Positions 7,564 to 15,843 of a DNA stretch of 49,094 bases are shown piece after piece. The position numbers and the translations under genes are program-made. The DNA comes from Pseudonocardia kujensis (lineage in GTDB: Bacteria > Actinomycetota > Actinomycetes > Mycobacteriales > Pseudonocardiaceae). The stretch covers positions 1-49,094 of the forward strand of contig NZ_JAJSOK010000058.1 of the NCBI RefSeq assembly GCF_021283305.1, written 5' to 3'. The notes beneath the pieces were generated by a model, which saw only the letters and a list, made by a program, of their open reading frames with translations, was not told the origin of the DNA and did not search any database. How positions within the stretch are numbered: position 1 is the stretch's first letter; each line of letters begins with the position of its first letter.

Positions 7564-8588
7564 GAGTCCTCCTTCGGTGGGCAGACGCTGTCGCGGATCT
7601 GCACGATGGCGGGCAGCTGGTCGGCGCCGTGGCCGTCCTTGCCGTCGAGCAGGTCGAACAGCATCTTCGCTGCTCTGAAGCCCATGTCGTGTGCCGGCTG
7701 GCGGACGCTGGTGAGCCTAGGGGTCAGCAGGCGGGATATCGGTTGGTCGTCGAAGCCGACGATGCTCATGTCCTGTGGCACGCTCAGCCCGTTCGCCTTG
7801 AGGCACTCGATCACCCCGATCGCCATGAGATCGTTGGCGCAGATCAGGGCAGTCGGGCGCTTGTCGGCCGGCTCCGCCAGGATCCGCGCGGCCGCGGTGA
7901 CTCCGGACTCCTGCCGGTAGTCGCCGGCGTAGACAGGAACCTCGTCGGGGTCGATGCCGGCCCCGGCGAACGCCTCCCGATATCCCGCGAGCCGCTGCTG
8001 GGCGGTCCACAGCGCCGGGGGCCCGCCGATCACCGCGAGCTTGCGGTGCCCTTGCGCGAGGACGTGGGCAGCGACCTCCCGCGCGCCCCGACGGGAGTTG
8101 CACACGACCGCGGGCAGGTCCCGGCCCGGGATCTGCTCGTCCACCAGGACCACCGGCCCGGAACGAGCGAGGTCGTAGATGGCCGCCGGCATGCTCCCGG
8201 TCCCGGACAGATAGATCACGCCGTCGACCCGCTGGCTGCGCAGCAACTTGGCGTAGTTCTCCTCCGGGACTTCCGTGGCGTCCGGGACGACCAGCACGAC
8301 CAGGACGTCGACGGCCGAGGCCGCTCGCTGCACTCCTTCGGCCACCATGGCGAAGAACTGGTTGGTCAGGTCGGGGATCACCATGGCGACGGTCGACGCC
8401 GAACGTCGCTTGAGGCTCCTCGCCGACTCGTTGGGCGAGTAGTCGAGCAGGCGGATCGCGTCGAGCACCCGGTTGCGGCGCTCGGGGGCGACCGGCCCGC
8501 TGCCGTTCAGCACGTAGCTGACCGTGCTGATCGAAACGTTCGCGTGCTCGGCGACGTCCTTCATCGTCGGCCGACGGCGTGCCACCAC
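7560..8588 (-). CDS. LacI-family transcriptional repressor (second paralogue)
   Basis: A 342-residue LacI/GalR protein with the helix-turn-helix at about residues 8-28 (TMKDVAEHA...VSISTVSYVLN) and the sugar-binding domain after it. The shared blocks NQFFAMV, YLSGTGSMP, GPVVLVDEQIPG and TAQQRLAGYREAFAGAG show it is a close paralogue of the LacI at 24-1058. GTG start, with AGGAGG 8 bases upstream lying inside the end of the preceding gene. It probably represses its own operon through the sites at 9847-9928, plus the NAMPT and nucleoside-hydrolase promoters. Ribose as effector is inferred. Confidence 0.93.
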   Translation of the reverse strand: MVARRRPTMKDVAEHANVSISTVSYVLNGSGPVAPERRNRVLDAIRLLDYSPNESARSLKRRSASTVAMVIPDLTNQFFAMVAEGVQRAASAVDVLVVLVVPDATEVPEENYAKLLRSQRVDGVIYLSGTGSMPAAIYDLARSGPVVLVDEQIPGRDLPAVVCNSRRGAREVAAHVLAQGHRKLAVIGGPPALWTAQQRLAGYREAFAGAGIDPDEVPVYAGDYRQESGVTAAARILAEPADKRPTALICANDLMAIGVIECLKANGLSVPQDMSIVGFDDQPISRLLTPRLTSVRQPAHDMGFRAAKMLFDLLDGKDGHGADQLPAIVQIRDSVCPPKEDS

Positions 8589-8600
8589 GGCAGTGACCTC

Positions 8601-9374
8601 CTAGGTCCGGGCGCCAGCCGCCCAGGTCAGGATGGACGCCCACAGCTTCTGATAGTGGGACCATCCCACGAACTCGGGCGGAGCCCAGTGAGGCGCGAGG
8701 TCCGAGGTGAACGCGACGGCGCGGCCCTCGCCAGCTGGGCCCACCACCAGGAGCGGGTCGTCTCCGGCTCGCGCGATCGTCGTCGCATCCGGCTTCGCGG
8801 TGACCCGGTTGTAGCCGAGCAGCGGCGGCCACTCCGCGGGGGTGCCGCCCAGAACCGGGTGGGCGGGTGCGTCGAACTCCGCCTTGACGCCCTCGGACTC
8901 CTCGACCCGGTCGTCGTGGTCGAGCATCCGCACCGGCAGCACGTCAGCCAGCGGTGTCATCCCGAACCTTGCCTTGCCGTCGATCCCGGTGAAGGACATG
9001 TAGCCGCCGATCATCACCAGGCCCCCGCCTGCCCGCGTCCAGTCCCGCAGCAGCGCGAGCCGGTTTGGGCTGCGCTCGGATCTCAGGAAGGTCTCGTCGG
9101 GCAGCAGGAACGAGTTCGAACCGATGTCGGAGAGGACGACCGCGTCGAACTGCTGCAACTCCTGCGCCGACTTGGGGAACTTCGACGAGATCTCGTGGCC
9201 ACGGACGTAGGTGACCTCGAGGCCTTCGCGGTCGAGCGCGGCCAGGAACTCACCGGCGCCTTCCTCGTACTCTGTGTTGTGGAACTGGTCGAAGCCCTTC
9301 ATGTGGATCGTGTGCTTGATCCACGACTCGCCGGCGAACAGTACGCGCAGCGGTCCCTGCGTCTCCGCGCTCAC
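8601..9374 (-). CDS. GATase1-like domain protein
   Basis: A 257-residue protein of the putative glutamine amidotransferase family (GATase1_like type). It starts with VLFAGESWIKHTIHMKG and has a flavodoxin-like FDAVVLSDIGSNSFLLPD, then GGGLVMIGGYMSFTG where true class I amidotransferases carry the nucleophilic cysteine. That position is not Cys here, so glutaminase activity is doubtful. Start GTG overlaps the cupin stop (GTGA). Family members are often found next to sugar-uptake or sugar-isomerase genes, but no reaction is established. The operon with LacI and ribokinase suggests a role in ribosyl-compound handling. Confidence 0.8.
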   Translation of the reverse strand: MSAETQGPLRVLFAGESWIKHTIHMKGFDQFHNTEYEEGAGEFLAALDREGLEVTYVRGHEISSKFPKSAQELQQFDAVVLSDIGSNSFLLPDETFLRSERSPNRLALLRDWTRAGGGLVMIGGYMSFTGIDGKARFGMTPLADVLPVRMLDHDDRVEESEGVKAEFDAPAHPVLGGTPAEWPPLLGYNRVTAKPDATTIARAGDDPLLVVGPAGEGRAVAFTSDLAPHWAPPEFVGWSHYQKLWASILTWAAGART

Positions 9375-9745
9375 AGGACCCGATCCCCGACATGGGCCGG
9401 CAGCGTGTGCTTGTAGCCCGCGGGAAGGTGGATGTGCTCGCCCCGCGCGGGTTCGAGGACGATCGTGCGACCAGCCGCGTCCTCGACCATGGAGTGGATC
9501 TTCCCGGAGAGCACGTAGTGCGTCTCGTCGAGGTCCTCCTGGTCCCAGTGGTAGGGCAGGTGGTCCGGCTCGCCGTAGCAGTAGCCGTGCCGGGGGTACC
9601 GGGCGTCGTCCCGCTCACGAGACTGGAAGATGTTCGTGGTGATGCCGGTGTTGAACGTCAGCCGCGGCATCTTGTCGACGTCGTCGGGCACGGTCACCCG
9701 TGGAAATCGGCGTGCGTCGGGGGCGCCGGGGTCATACTCCGTCAC
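9371..9745 (-). CDS. Small cupin-domain protein
   Basis: A 124-residue single-domain cupin. The first cupin motif reads YHWDQEDLDETHYVLSGKI and the second GEHIHLPAGYKHTLPA, with His/Asp/Glu/His available for a metal. It is the first gene of the unit cupin, GATase1-like, LacI, ribokinase. The GTG start follows GGTGAGG at 6 bases. Function is unknown; small cupins beside sugar kinases are sometimes sugar isomerases or mutarotase-like, which would fit ribose use, but this is inference. Confidence 0.8.
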   Translation of the reverse strand: MTEYDPGAPDARRFPRVTVPDDVDKMPRLTFNTGITTNIFQSRERDDARYPRHGYCYGEPDHLPYHWDQEDLDETHYVLSGKIHSMVEDAAGRTIVLEPARGEHIHLPAGYKHTLPAHVGDRVL

Positions 9746-9846
9746 GATGCCTCACCCCTTCCATGTCGAAGGCCTTGGGAGACCCGCGGGAGAGCGCGCC
9801 GCCAGCTGCTCGCTGCCGACGAGAGCAGGTGGGGCCCGACGGGTAC

Positions 9847-9928
9847 TGGATTCGTTTCTATAGTAGCCCGCCGCGCAGGCCTGTGGTCAACCCTGCAAGG
9901 TGAGACGCAGCGCCTAGAAACCATTCCA
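9847..9928 (-). promoter_or_regulatory. Cupin-LacI-ribokinase promoter with two LacI-type operators
   Basis: On the minus strand: TTGACC (9890-9885), 19-base spacer, TACTAT (9865-9860). One operator-like site, TAGAAACGAATCCA (9860-9847), starts at the -10 box. The second, at 9915-9928 (plus strand TAGAAACCATTCCA), is upstream of the -35 in inverted orientation, 68 bases centre to centre. Both extend into the shared flank TACTGGAwT. The pairing suggests looping autorepression. The flanks to 10109 show no gene. Confidence 0.6.
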
Positions 9929-10109
9929 GTACGGATGGACGCTTCGCCACGAACCGAGTCCCCACCCACCTACCGACAGGCCCGCCCCGACTGCCGTAGA
10001 GGAGCCACGACTGCCGGGCGGATCCTGGAGTAGCACTCCGCGCCGGTGAGCGCCGGAGCGCGACTGGTGGGCCCGTCCGTGCGGCGAGCCCACCCGTCCG
10101 GTCCTCGAG

Positions 10110-10490
10110 ACCGGCGCCGTACCCGAGATCGACTTGATCTCCGGCAACTCCCGCAACCCGAGTCGGTGTACTCGAGCCGTCGCCCGACTGCCTGTAGTCG
10201 CCAACGCGCCGGCGAAGTCCAGCCCCGCGCCGTGGAGGTGCACCATGCCGGTCCGCATCCGGCGGGCGATGGCGCGGGCCCGTTCCTGGTCGGTCGAGGA
10301 CACGAAGCCCGACAGGCCGTGATCGTGTCGTCGGCGATCTCGACGGCCTCGTCCTCGTCGCGGTAGGTGGGTGGTCGTGATGACCGGGCCGAAGATCTCC
10401 TCCTGGGCGATCTGCATGTCGTCCGTGACATTCGCGATGATCGTCGGCCCTACGGAGTATCCGCTGTGCGGTGCCCGCTGGCGGCCCCAT
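10110..10490 (-). pseudogene. Aldehyde dehydrogenase C-terminal remnant
   Basis: The minus strand in shifting frames gives DMQIAQEEIFGPVITTT, TYRDEDEAVEIADDTI, GLSGFVSSTDQERARAIA, RRMRTGMVHLHGAGLDF and ELPEIKSISGTA. These match in order the C-terminal quarter of NAD-dependent aldehyde dehydrogenases (E-x-F-G-P-V, G-L-S, G-M-V-x-x-N-G, and the final E-x-K-S-I). At least three frameshifts are needed. The catalytic Cys region is absent, so this is a dead fragment adjoining transposase debris. Confidence 0.75.
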
Positions 10491-10523
10491 GTCGGGGCGG
10501 GCGCGTGAAGCCCGGATAAACCG

Positions 10524-10935
10524 TCAGGCGGGGTCGGCGACGCGCACGTTCACGCCGCGGCACTTGTGTTTGCCGGCGAGATATGGCCGATCACGGCCCG
10601 GCCCGATGCCGACTCGGTCGATGCGCAGCAAGGTGCCGTCGAGGATCACGAGGCCTTGCGCACCGCGACCGCGATCGCCTTGCGCGGGCTCGGGACGGGC
10701 GTGGCCAACAATTCTCGACGGCTTCGGTGATGTACCGGAACACCGTCGTCGTGCCGATGTCGAATCCGGCGGCGGGGTCAGCGTAGGTCTCGCCCTCGCG
10801 CAGATGCGCCACCACGAGCAGGGCCTGCTGCCCGGCGCTCGGTCGCCACCACCGAGTCCCAGCTCGCCGAGCAAGCTGCCCGGCAGGTTGGAAGAGCTCA
10901 CGCAGGGTACGCCGCGGGACTGGTGCCCGCGGAAG
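10524..10935 (-). pseudogene. IS5-family transposase, N-terminal half
   Basis: The minus strand gives LRELFQPAGQL, VVAHLREGETYAD, FDIGTTTVFRYITEAVE (helix-turn-helix), and after a frameshift near 10700 ALVILDGTLLRIDRVG (first catalytic Asp), RPYLAGKHKCRGVNVRVADPA. This is the N-terminal and central part of an actinobacterial IS5-type DDE transposase, cut off at 10524. The matching C-terminal half lies on the same strand at higher coordinates, that is in the wrong order for one gene. Confidence 0.72.
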
Positions 10936-10947
10936 GGAATGATCGGC

Positions 10948-11331
10948 ATGGCGACCACGAGCCTGATGGAGATCCGGATCGGCGAACCGGGCAACGTACT
11001 GACCATCGAGATGGGCGGGCTGACCGTGGACGTGCCCCGCTCGGTCGGATACTTCGCCGGGCTGGCCGCGGCCGTGGGACTCGGCCTGATCGAGCCGCCA
11101 CTGGCCGTGTTCATTGCGGCCGTGCCAATGTTCAAGGCGCTGACCAACAGCGCGCTGCCCAAGGTGGTGCGGACCGTCGGGGAGGTGCTCGAAGGCGCCG
11201 CCAAACCGGTGGGCAGCGACGCCGAGGGTGTGGTGGCCCTGCAGGACCAACGAGACACCGACACCACCGTGGTCCACCTCGGCGCGCACCCGCAAAGAGG
11301 ACAACGCCAGGCAGACTCCGACAGTCGGTGA
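10948..11331 (+). CDS. Small hypothetical membrane protein
   Basis: 127 residues. An N-terminal beta-like segment (SLMEIRIGEPGNVLTIEMGGLTV) is followed by a hydrophobic region of about 40 residues (YFAGLAAAVGLGLIEPP and LAVFIAAVPMFKAL), then a charged tail. It could be one or two membrane passes. ATG 10948 has GGAAGGG 10 bases upstream; an ATG at 10939 is too close to that site. No family recognised. It lies between the two transposase halves, so it may have been carried as cargo. The C-terminus may be extended by junction sequence. Confidence 0.55.
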   Translation: MATTSLMEIRIGEPGNVLTIEMGGLTVDVPRSVGYFAGLAAAVGLGLIEPPLAVFIAAVPMFKALTNSALPKVVRTVGEVLEGAAKPVGSDAEGVVALQDQRDTDTTVVHLGAHPQRGQRQADSDSR

Positions 11332-11354
11332 GCCCGTGCCGACCTGATCACGCA

Positions 11355-11700
11355 CTGCCAGTTGCGGCGGCCAATGACGAGAGTGTGAACTGCGGCGATG
11401 AGATCGGCGGGCCGGCAGGGGCCGGAGCGGATCTTGCGCAGGATCTTCCGGTTCTTCAGCTCGGCGTCGACCCGCTCGCCGGGGCCGCGGCGGCGGGCGT
11501 GCGCGGCGGTGACGTCCTCTTGGCTGCGCGAGGCGTCGGTTGCGGCCGGTGTCGGGTTGGGGCGGCGCCCTGGTAGGCGGTGTCGGCGACCGGGGGATCG
11601 GCGTCGCCCAGCGCGTCGATGATGCCGTGCTCGCGGGGTACCCAGGTCGTGCCGCGCGTCAGGAACAGCCGAGGAACGGGATCTTGTGCCCGCTCCGAGG
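11355..11700 (-). pseudogene. IS5-family transposase, C-terminal half
   Basis: The minus strand gives WVPREHGIIDALGDAD, VADTAYQGAAPT (second catalytic Asp region), SRSQEDVTAAHARRRGPGERVDAELK (catalytic Glu region, split across frames), KILRKIRSGPC and LIAAVHTLVIG. This is the C-terminal part of the same type of transposase as 10524-10935. At least two frameshifts are present, and the N-terminal half is missing upstream of it. Confidence 0.72.
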
Positions 11701-11998
11701 CCTGGGGACGTTTCGGCACGACAAAGACTCTTCTGCTGCACAGCTTCGGAAGAGGCGTATTGTAGAATCCTTTCTCTTCCTCTCGTTGAACACGGTTGTC
11801 CGCCAGGCATCCCGTAGCGAGGGTGGGCGCGGGGAGGCGCGACGACGTCAGGAGTTGATCCGGAGATTGGCGGTACCTGGTCAGGTTCCCAGCTGAACGG
11901 CTCGTCTCACCTGCAGATGCGCCGCTCTGGCAGTCCGTCACGGGCACACTGTGCCTGAGATGCAGGGCTCTTTGGTCACACGGGCTCGATCGACAGTG

Positions 11999-12045
11999 TT
12001 GACCACTGGCAAGCCAGCCCGTAAGCTGTGGCTGAAACGTTTCTA
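11999..12045 (+). promoter_or_regulatory. Nucleoside-hydrolase promoter with LacI-type operator
   Basis: TTGACC (11999-12004), 17-base spacer, TAAGCT (12022-12027), then CTGAAACGTTTCTA (12032-12045), whose core GAAACGTTTC is a perfect palindrome. The operator would cover the transcription start, a classic repression position. This is the best-formed of the six sites in the window. Confidence 0.68.
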
Positions 12046-12344
12046 GTCCAGGTATGCGCGCCTCCCCGCACCAGGGGCGAAATCGGCCCGTGCACCGCCT
12101 GGTCAAGCTTGACGTCAGCCATAGGCGCCTGGCGGACCGGGCCGACGGAAGGGGATTCCGATTCAGCAGGAGTTGGTCCAGCCGTCGAATGCCGCACCTC
12201 TCGGAGAGTTGGGCGAGCAGTCGCTGCGGCACGTCGGCAAGTTCGTGGAGGCCCTGGCGAAGGTGTGCGTTCTCGTTCCCGGCCATGTCCTTGGCCTCCG
12301 CCGAGCTGGCATTGCCGTGCAACGAATGAATCGAGGAGGCGACC
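12046..12344 (+). other. Long leader between operator and nucleoside hydrolase
   Basis: About 300 bases without a supported gene. The minus strand has a protein-like stretch (HLRQGLHELADVPQRLLAQL) of about 45 residues near 12190-12330 that I cannot assign; it may be the remnant of a deleted gene or chance. Confidence 0.3.
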
Positions 12345-13286
12345 GTGCCAACCCCCAGTCCGCTGATCATTGACACTGACCCCGGCGTGGACGACGCCTT
12401 TGGGATCCTCCTGGCGTTGTCCAGCACCAATTGTGACGTCCGTGCCGTCACGGCCTCGTATGGCAATGTCGCCTTGGACAAAACGTTCGTCAACGCCCGG
12501 CGGATTCTCGCCCTTGCGGGGCGTACTGACGTGCCCGTGGCCGCCGGGGCAGCGCGGCCACTGGTACACGTGCAGGCTGAGGTCGCGCCGGAATGGCACG
12601 GCGCCGATGGCCTTGGCATGCACTCGAGCACCTTCGGGGAGCCCGGGCCCGCCGACCCCCGTCCCGCCCTCGACCTCATGGTGAGCGTCCTGCGGGAGTC
12701 GTCTGTCCCGGTCACGATCGCCTGCCTGGGCCCGTTGACCAACACCGCACTTCTGCTCGCTGCGCATCCCGAACTGACCCCGCGCATCAGGCGCATCGTG
12801 GCGATGGGTGGCGCTCTAGGCATGGGCAACACCCGTGGGGCGGGCGAGTTCAACGTCTACGCCGATCCAGAGGCCGCACAGCGTGTGCTCACCCAGCCCG
12901 AGGTGCCCGTGACGCTCGTGCCGCTCGACCTCACGATGAACTGCGCTGTCGACGACCAGTGGCTCGACGAGCTCAGCCAGGCCGGGCCCCGGTGCGCAGC
13001 CCTCGTCCGCACGGCGGCGCTCTATCGCGAGGCCACCCGTGAACGGTACGGACAGGACGCGATCGCCCTGCACGACATGCTGGCCATGCTGGAGGCCGTC
13101 CGTCCCGGGACGCTGTGCACCACGCCCCATCGCGTCAATGTGGCGTGCACACTCGGCCCTGGACGGGGAATGACCGTACCCGACCGCCGGCCCGACGCCT
13201 CCGGCCCGCTGGTGGACATCGCGCTCGACGTCGAGGTGAAGGTCGCGCTCGCAGACGCCCTCCGGCTCCTGAGCGCCCTCGGCTGA
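12345..13286 (+). CDS. Inosine/uridine-preferring nucleoside hydrolase
   Basis: A 313-residue IUNH-family enzyme that hydrolyses ribonucleosides to base and ribose. The diagnostic calcium-binding motif DTDPGVDDA is at about residues 9-17, with CLGPLTNTALLL (substrate loop), MGGALG, and GEFNVYADPEAAQ (ribose-binding N and catalytic region) further on. The length is normal. The GTG start has GGAGG 7 bases upstream. The promoter 300 bases upstream carries the best LacI-type operator of the window, which ties ribose release to the ribokinase, NAMPT and prs genes. The natural substrate could also be nicotinamide riboside, which would link it directly to NAD salvage (inference). Confidence 0.94.
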   Translation: MPTPSPLIIDTDPGVDDAFGILLALSSTNCDVRAVTASYGNVALDKTFVNARRILALAGRTDVPVAAGAARPLVHVQAEVAPEWHGADGLGMHSSTFGEPGPADPRPALDLMVSVLRESSVPVTIACLGPLTNTALLLAAHPELTPRIRRIVAMGGALGMGNTRGAGEFNVYADPEAAQRVLTQPEVPVTLVPLDLTMNCAVDDQWLDELSQAGPRCAALVRTAALYREATRERYGQDAIALHDMLAMLEAVRPGTLCTTPHRVNVACTLGPGRGMTVPDRRPDASGPLVDIALDVEVKVALADALRLLSALG

Positions 13287-13669
13287 CGCGGTTCGCAGGT
13301 TGCGGAGGCAGGTCCGCGACACCCGGAACAACAACACCGCCGCCGCGGTCCAGCCGGGGATCGGCGCGAAGGTGTCCGGGCCGAGGACGGCGACAAACAT
13401 GCGACGATCACTGCGACGAGCAGCGAGGACATCCTCATCACGGAAGGATGCCCTGGTGGCGTCCCGGTGCTCCTGAAGACCATGGGATCGTTCCAGCTAC
13501 TTCGCGATCGCAGTGCGGCCGCGCTGCCAATTCGGTGTGGAGATGTGCCGCCCCTCGAGCTGTCCGCCATGCCTGCCAAGTACTCGTACCAGGAAGGCAG
13601 CGCCTGCATCTGGCCGCGCATGTCAGTCGTTCACCTCCAGCCGGGCGAGCTCGACGGCCCGGCTGCGTT
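13287..13669. other. Intergenic region, no supported gene
   Basis: Both strands have open frames, but none resembles a known family or has a convincing start. A short hydrophobic minus-strand stretch near 13330-13400 (FAPIPGWTAAAVLLF) could be the tail of a lost membrane protein. Confidence 0.3.
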
Positions 13670-14090
13670 ATGACAACCCTCGCCGGGCCGGGGCAGATCC
13701 CGGCAGCGGCGGGGGAGGGGCGTTTGTGCGCGTTCCGCCGCTGCCGCGCCCATCTCACCCACGACCGGGCGCGGGAAGCGGGCGCGCACTGCCAGGACGG
13801 CAAGACCTGGGGCCCCGACGAGCTGTCCTGGAAGGCCGCCGAGGCGGTCTACGTCGCGGTCGAGTCGCTGCAGCCCGCCGACGGCGCGGTCACCCCGGCG
13901 GTACTCGACGACATCGACGCCTGGCTGGCCGCGGCCCGCACCCCACTGCAGGAACTCCTTGGAGCGGTGACGACGGTGGCGGAGCAGGTCGGCGGCCAGA
14001 CCGGGTGGCCCTGGCCGAGCGGGACGCGGCGCTCGGCGCGGCTTCCGAGGCCATCGGGGCCCGCGCGCTCGCCGCGCAGCGTGCCGCCCG
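13670..14090 (+). pseudogene. Frameshifted actinobacterial hypothetical (coiled-coil type)
   Basis: ATG 13670 opens about 110 codons with coherent actinobacterial composition: RLCAFRRCRAHLT, KTWGPDELSWKAAEAVYVAVE, LDDIDAWLAAARTPLQELLGAV. After a frameshift near 14000 it continues as VALAERDAALGAASEAIGARALAAQRAA, an Ala/Glu-rich helical stretch, then breaks off. It resembles plasmid- or mobile-element-associated coiled-coil proteins, but I do not recognise the family. The cysteines near the start could form a small metal site. Confidence 0.45.
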
Positions 14091-14180
14091 GCCGAGGAGT
14101 GTCGTCCGTTCGCCGACGTTCCTGGTCAGACGCCAGATGTGGACGCTCGCGGTCTGCGAGGTGCGTAGCAGCTCGAGAAC

Positions 14181-15032
14181 TCAGAGCACCTCGAGCGGCA
14201 CGGGGCGCCGGGGCGGCGGGAACACCCCGTCGAGGGCGGCGAGGTCCTCGGCGGTGAGCCGGATGTCCAGGGCGGCGGCGTTCTCCCGCACGTGCTCGGG
14301 ATTGCCCGAGCGCGGGATCGTGATGACCCCGTCGTCGCGCAGGACCCAGGCGAGGGCGATCTGCGCGGGCGTCGCCTCGTGCCGGCGGGCGATCGCGGCG
14401 AGGGTGGGCTCGTGGAGGAGGCGGCCCTGCTCCACCGGCGAGTAGGCCATCACCGGCAGGCGGTTCCGGCGCAGCCAGGGGATCAGGTCGTACTCCGGGC
14501 CGCGGCGGGTGAGGTTGTAGAGGATCTGGTCCGTGGAGACGGCGCTCCCGCCCGGCACGTTCACCAGCTCGGTCAGGTCGTCGGTGTCGAAGTTGCTCAC
14601 CCCCCAGTAGCGGATCGCCCCCGCGTCGATCAGCTCGGTGAACCCGGCGAGGGTCTCGGCGAGCGGGACGCTACTTCGCCAGTGCAGCAGGTAGAGGTCG
14701 ATGCGGTCCGTGCCGAGCCGGGCGAGGCTCTGCCGGCACGCCCGGATCGTTCCCGCCGCGGTGGCGTGGTTCGGCAGCACCTTGTCGACGAGGAACACCT
14801 CGTCGCGCCGGCCCGCGAGCGCTTCGCCGACCAGGATCTCCGCCGCGCCCTGCCCGTACATCTCGGCGGTGTCGACGACGGTGAGGCCCAGGTCCAGGCC
14901 GGTGCGCAGGGCTGCGATCTCCGCGGCCCGCGTCGCCGGGTTCTCCCCGAGGTACCAGGTGCCCTGGCCCAGCGCGCCGATGCGCTCACCGGACGGCAGC
15001 GCCACCATGCGGATACCCGTGCTCGCGGTCAT
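14181..15032 (-). CDS. Aldo/keto reductase
   Basis: A 283-residue NADPH-dependent aldo/keto reductase. It shows GLDLGLTVVDTAEMYGQG (catalytic Asp and Tyr), VDKVLPNH (catalytic Lys), the family signature around RLGTDRIDLYLLHW (catalytic His), WGVSNF, and IPRSGNPEHVRENA near the C-terminus (NADP 2'-phosphate binding). All four catalytic residues are present. ATG 15032 is preferred over GTG 15038 because GGAGG overlaps the latter. It is not obviously in an operon; neighbours are remnants. Substrate unknown. Confidence 0.93.
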   Translation of the reverse strand: MTASTGIRMVALPSGERIGALGQGTWYLGENPATRAAEIAALRTGLDLGLTVVDTAEMYGQGAAEILVGEALAGRRDEVFLVDKVLPNHATAAGTIRACRQSLARLGTDRIDLYLLHWRSSVPLAETLAGFTELIDAGAIRYWGVSNFDTDDLTELVNVPGGSAVSTDQILYNLTRRGPEYDLIPWLRRNRLPVMAYSPVEQGRLLHEPTLAAIARRHEATPAQIALAWVLRDDGVITIPRSGNPEHVRENAAALDIRLTAEDLAALDGVFPPPRRPVPLEVL

Positions 15033-15038
15033 CTCCAC

Positions 15039-15586
15039 CTCCGGCCGGCGCCGGCGACATGGTTCTGCGCCCGCTGCCGTAGGTCACCCATCCTGGTCCA
15101 GGCCCCGGACACCCGCCTCCACCTCTCGGGGTCCACCTGGGGACGTGGCTTCGCTCCGTCGGGCCGAGGCATGCGGACCGGCGTCGTCGGACCATCGTGG
15201 CGCGGCCCGCGCTCCGTGGCCGCGGAAGGGAAGACCTCATGAGTGCCGGCACCCACGGCACGCGAACCGACGCCGACCCGCCGGTGGCGTCCCGGCGCCA
15301 GCCCCTGCTGTACCAGCACGGGTCGAGGTGTGCGGGCGGGGCGTGCAAGCGCAGTAGGCGGCTTCGGCCTCGTCCGAGGGGTTCTTGACGTGCCAGCCGC
15401 GCTGGCGTTCGGCGTGGTCGTCGATGCCCAGGACGGCGGTGGCGACGGCGCGTTGTCGGATGCGGGCGGGTCCACTGCTCGGGCGCGGGGCTGAGCTGCT
15501 CGACGAGCGGGTGGCGGTGGCCGGTGTCGATGATCGGGCCAGTGTGCGGCGAGGTGAGTAGCAGCTCGTGTGCTGTGCGGCGGCGT
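15039..15586. other. Intergenic region, no supported gene
   Basis: Several short frames occur on both strands, for example a 49-codon plus-strand frame from 15239, but none has a recognisable product. Composition is as in the flanks. It probably consists of gene debris. Confidence 0.3.
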
Positions 15587-15805
15587 TCAGTGCCTGGTCT
15601 CGTACCGGGTCAGGGCCACGCCGTCGGAAAACGTCCGGGTCTCCACCAGGGTCAGGTTCACCCAGCTGTCCAGGGCCGTCAAGAACGGCGTGCGCTGCCC
15701 ACCGAGACCGTTGCGGTGGCCAGCACGTGCTCGTCGATCAGCCCGGCCCGCATCGCCGCTGCGGCGAGTGTGGCGCCGCCGACCGCCCCGTGAGCACGCC
15801 AGGCT
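15587..15805 (-). pseudogene. DHFR/RibD-C-like reductase, C-terminal remnant
   Basis: The minus strand reads GAVGGATLAAAAMRAGLIDEH, then after a frameshift near 15695 RTPFLTALDSWVNLTLVETRTFSDGVALTRYE and a stop. This order (G-G-A-x-L, G-L-I-D-E, G-G-x-x-P-F-F, L-x-L-V-E-T-R-T-F, G-V-V-x-x-R-Y) is that of the C-terminal half of YwjB/RibD-C-type dihydrofolate-reductase-like proteins. The cofactor-binding N-terminal half is missing. Confidence 0.65.
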
Positions 15806-15843
15806 TGACCAGTGGACCTGCGCCCTCCACCTTGCTCCTTCGC

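Noticed and set aside
7629..9416. A 595-codon open frame on the plus strand
   Set aside because: Antisense to the LacI and GATase1-like genes and low in protein character.
12163..12351. A 62-codon minus-strand gene in the nucleoside hydrolase leader
   Set aside because: The composition of one frame is protein-like, but I cannot assign a family or start, and it would be antisense in the leader.
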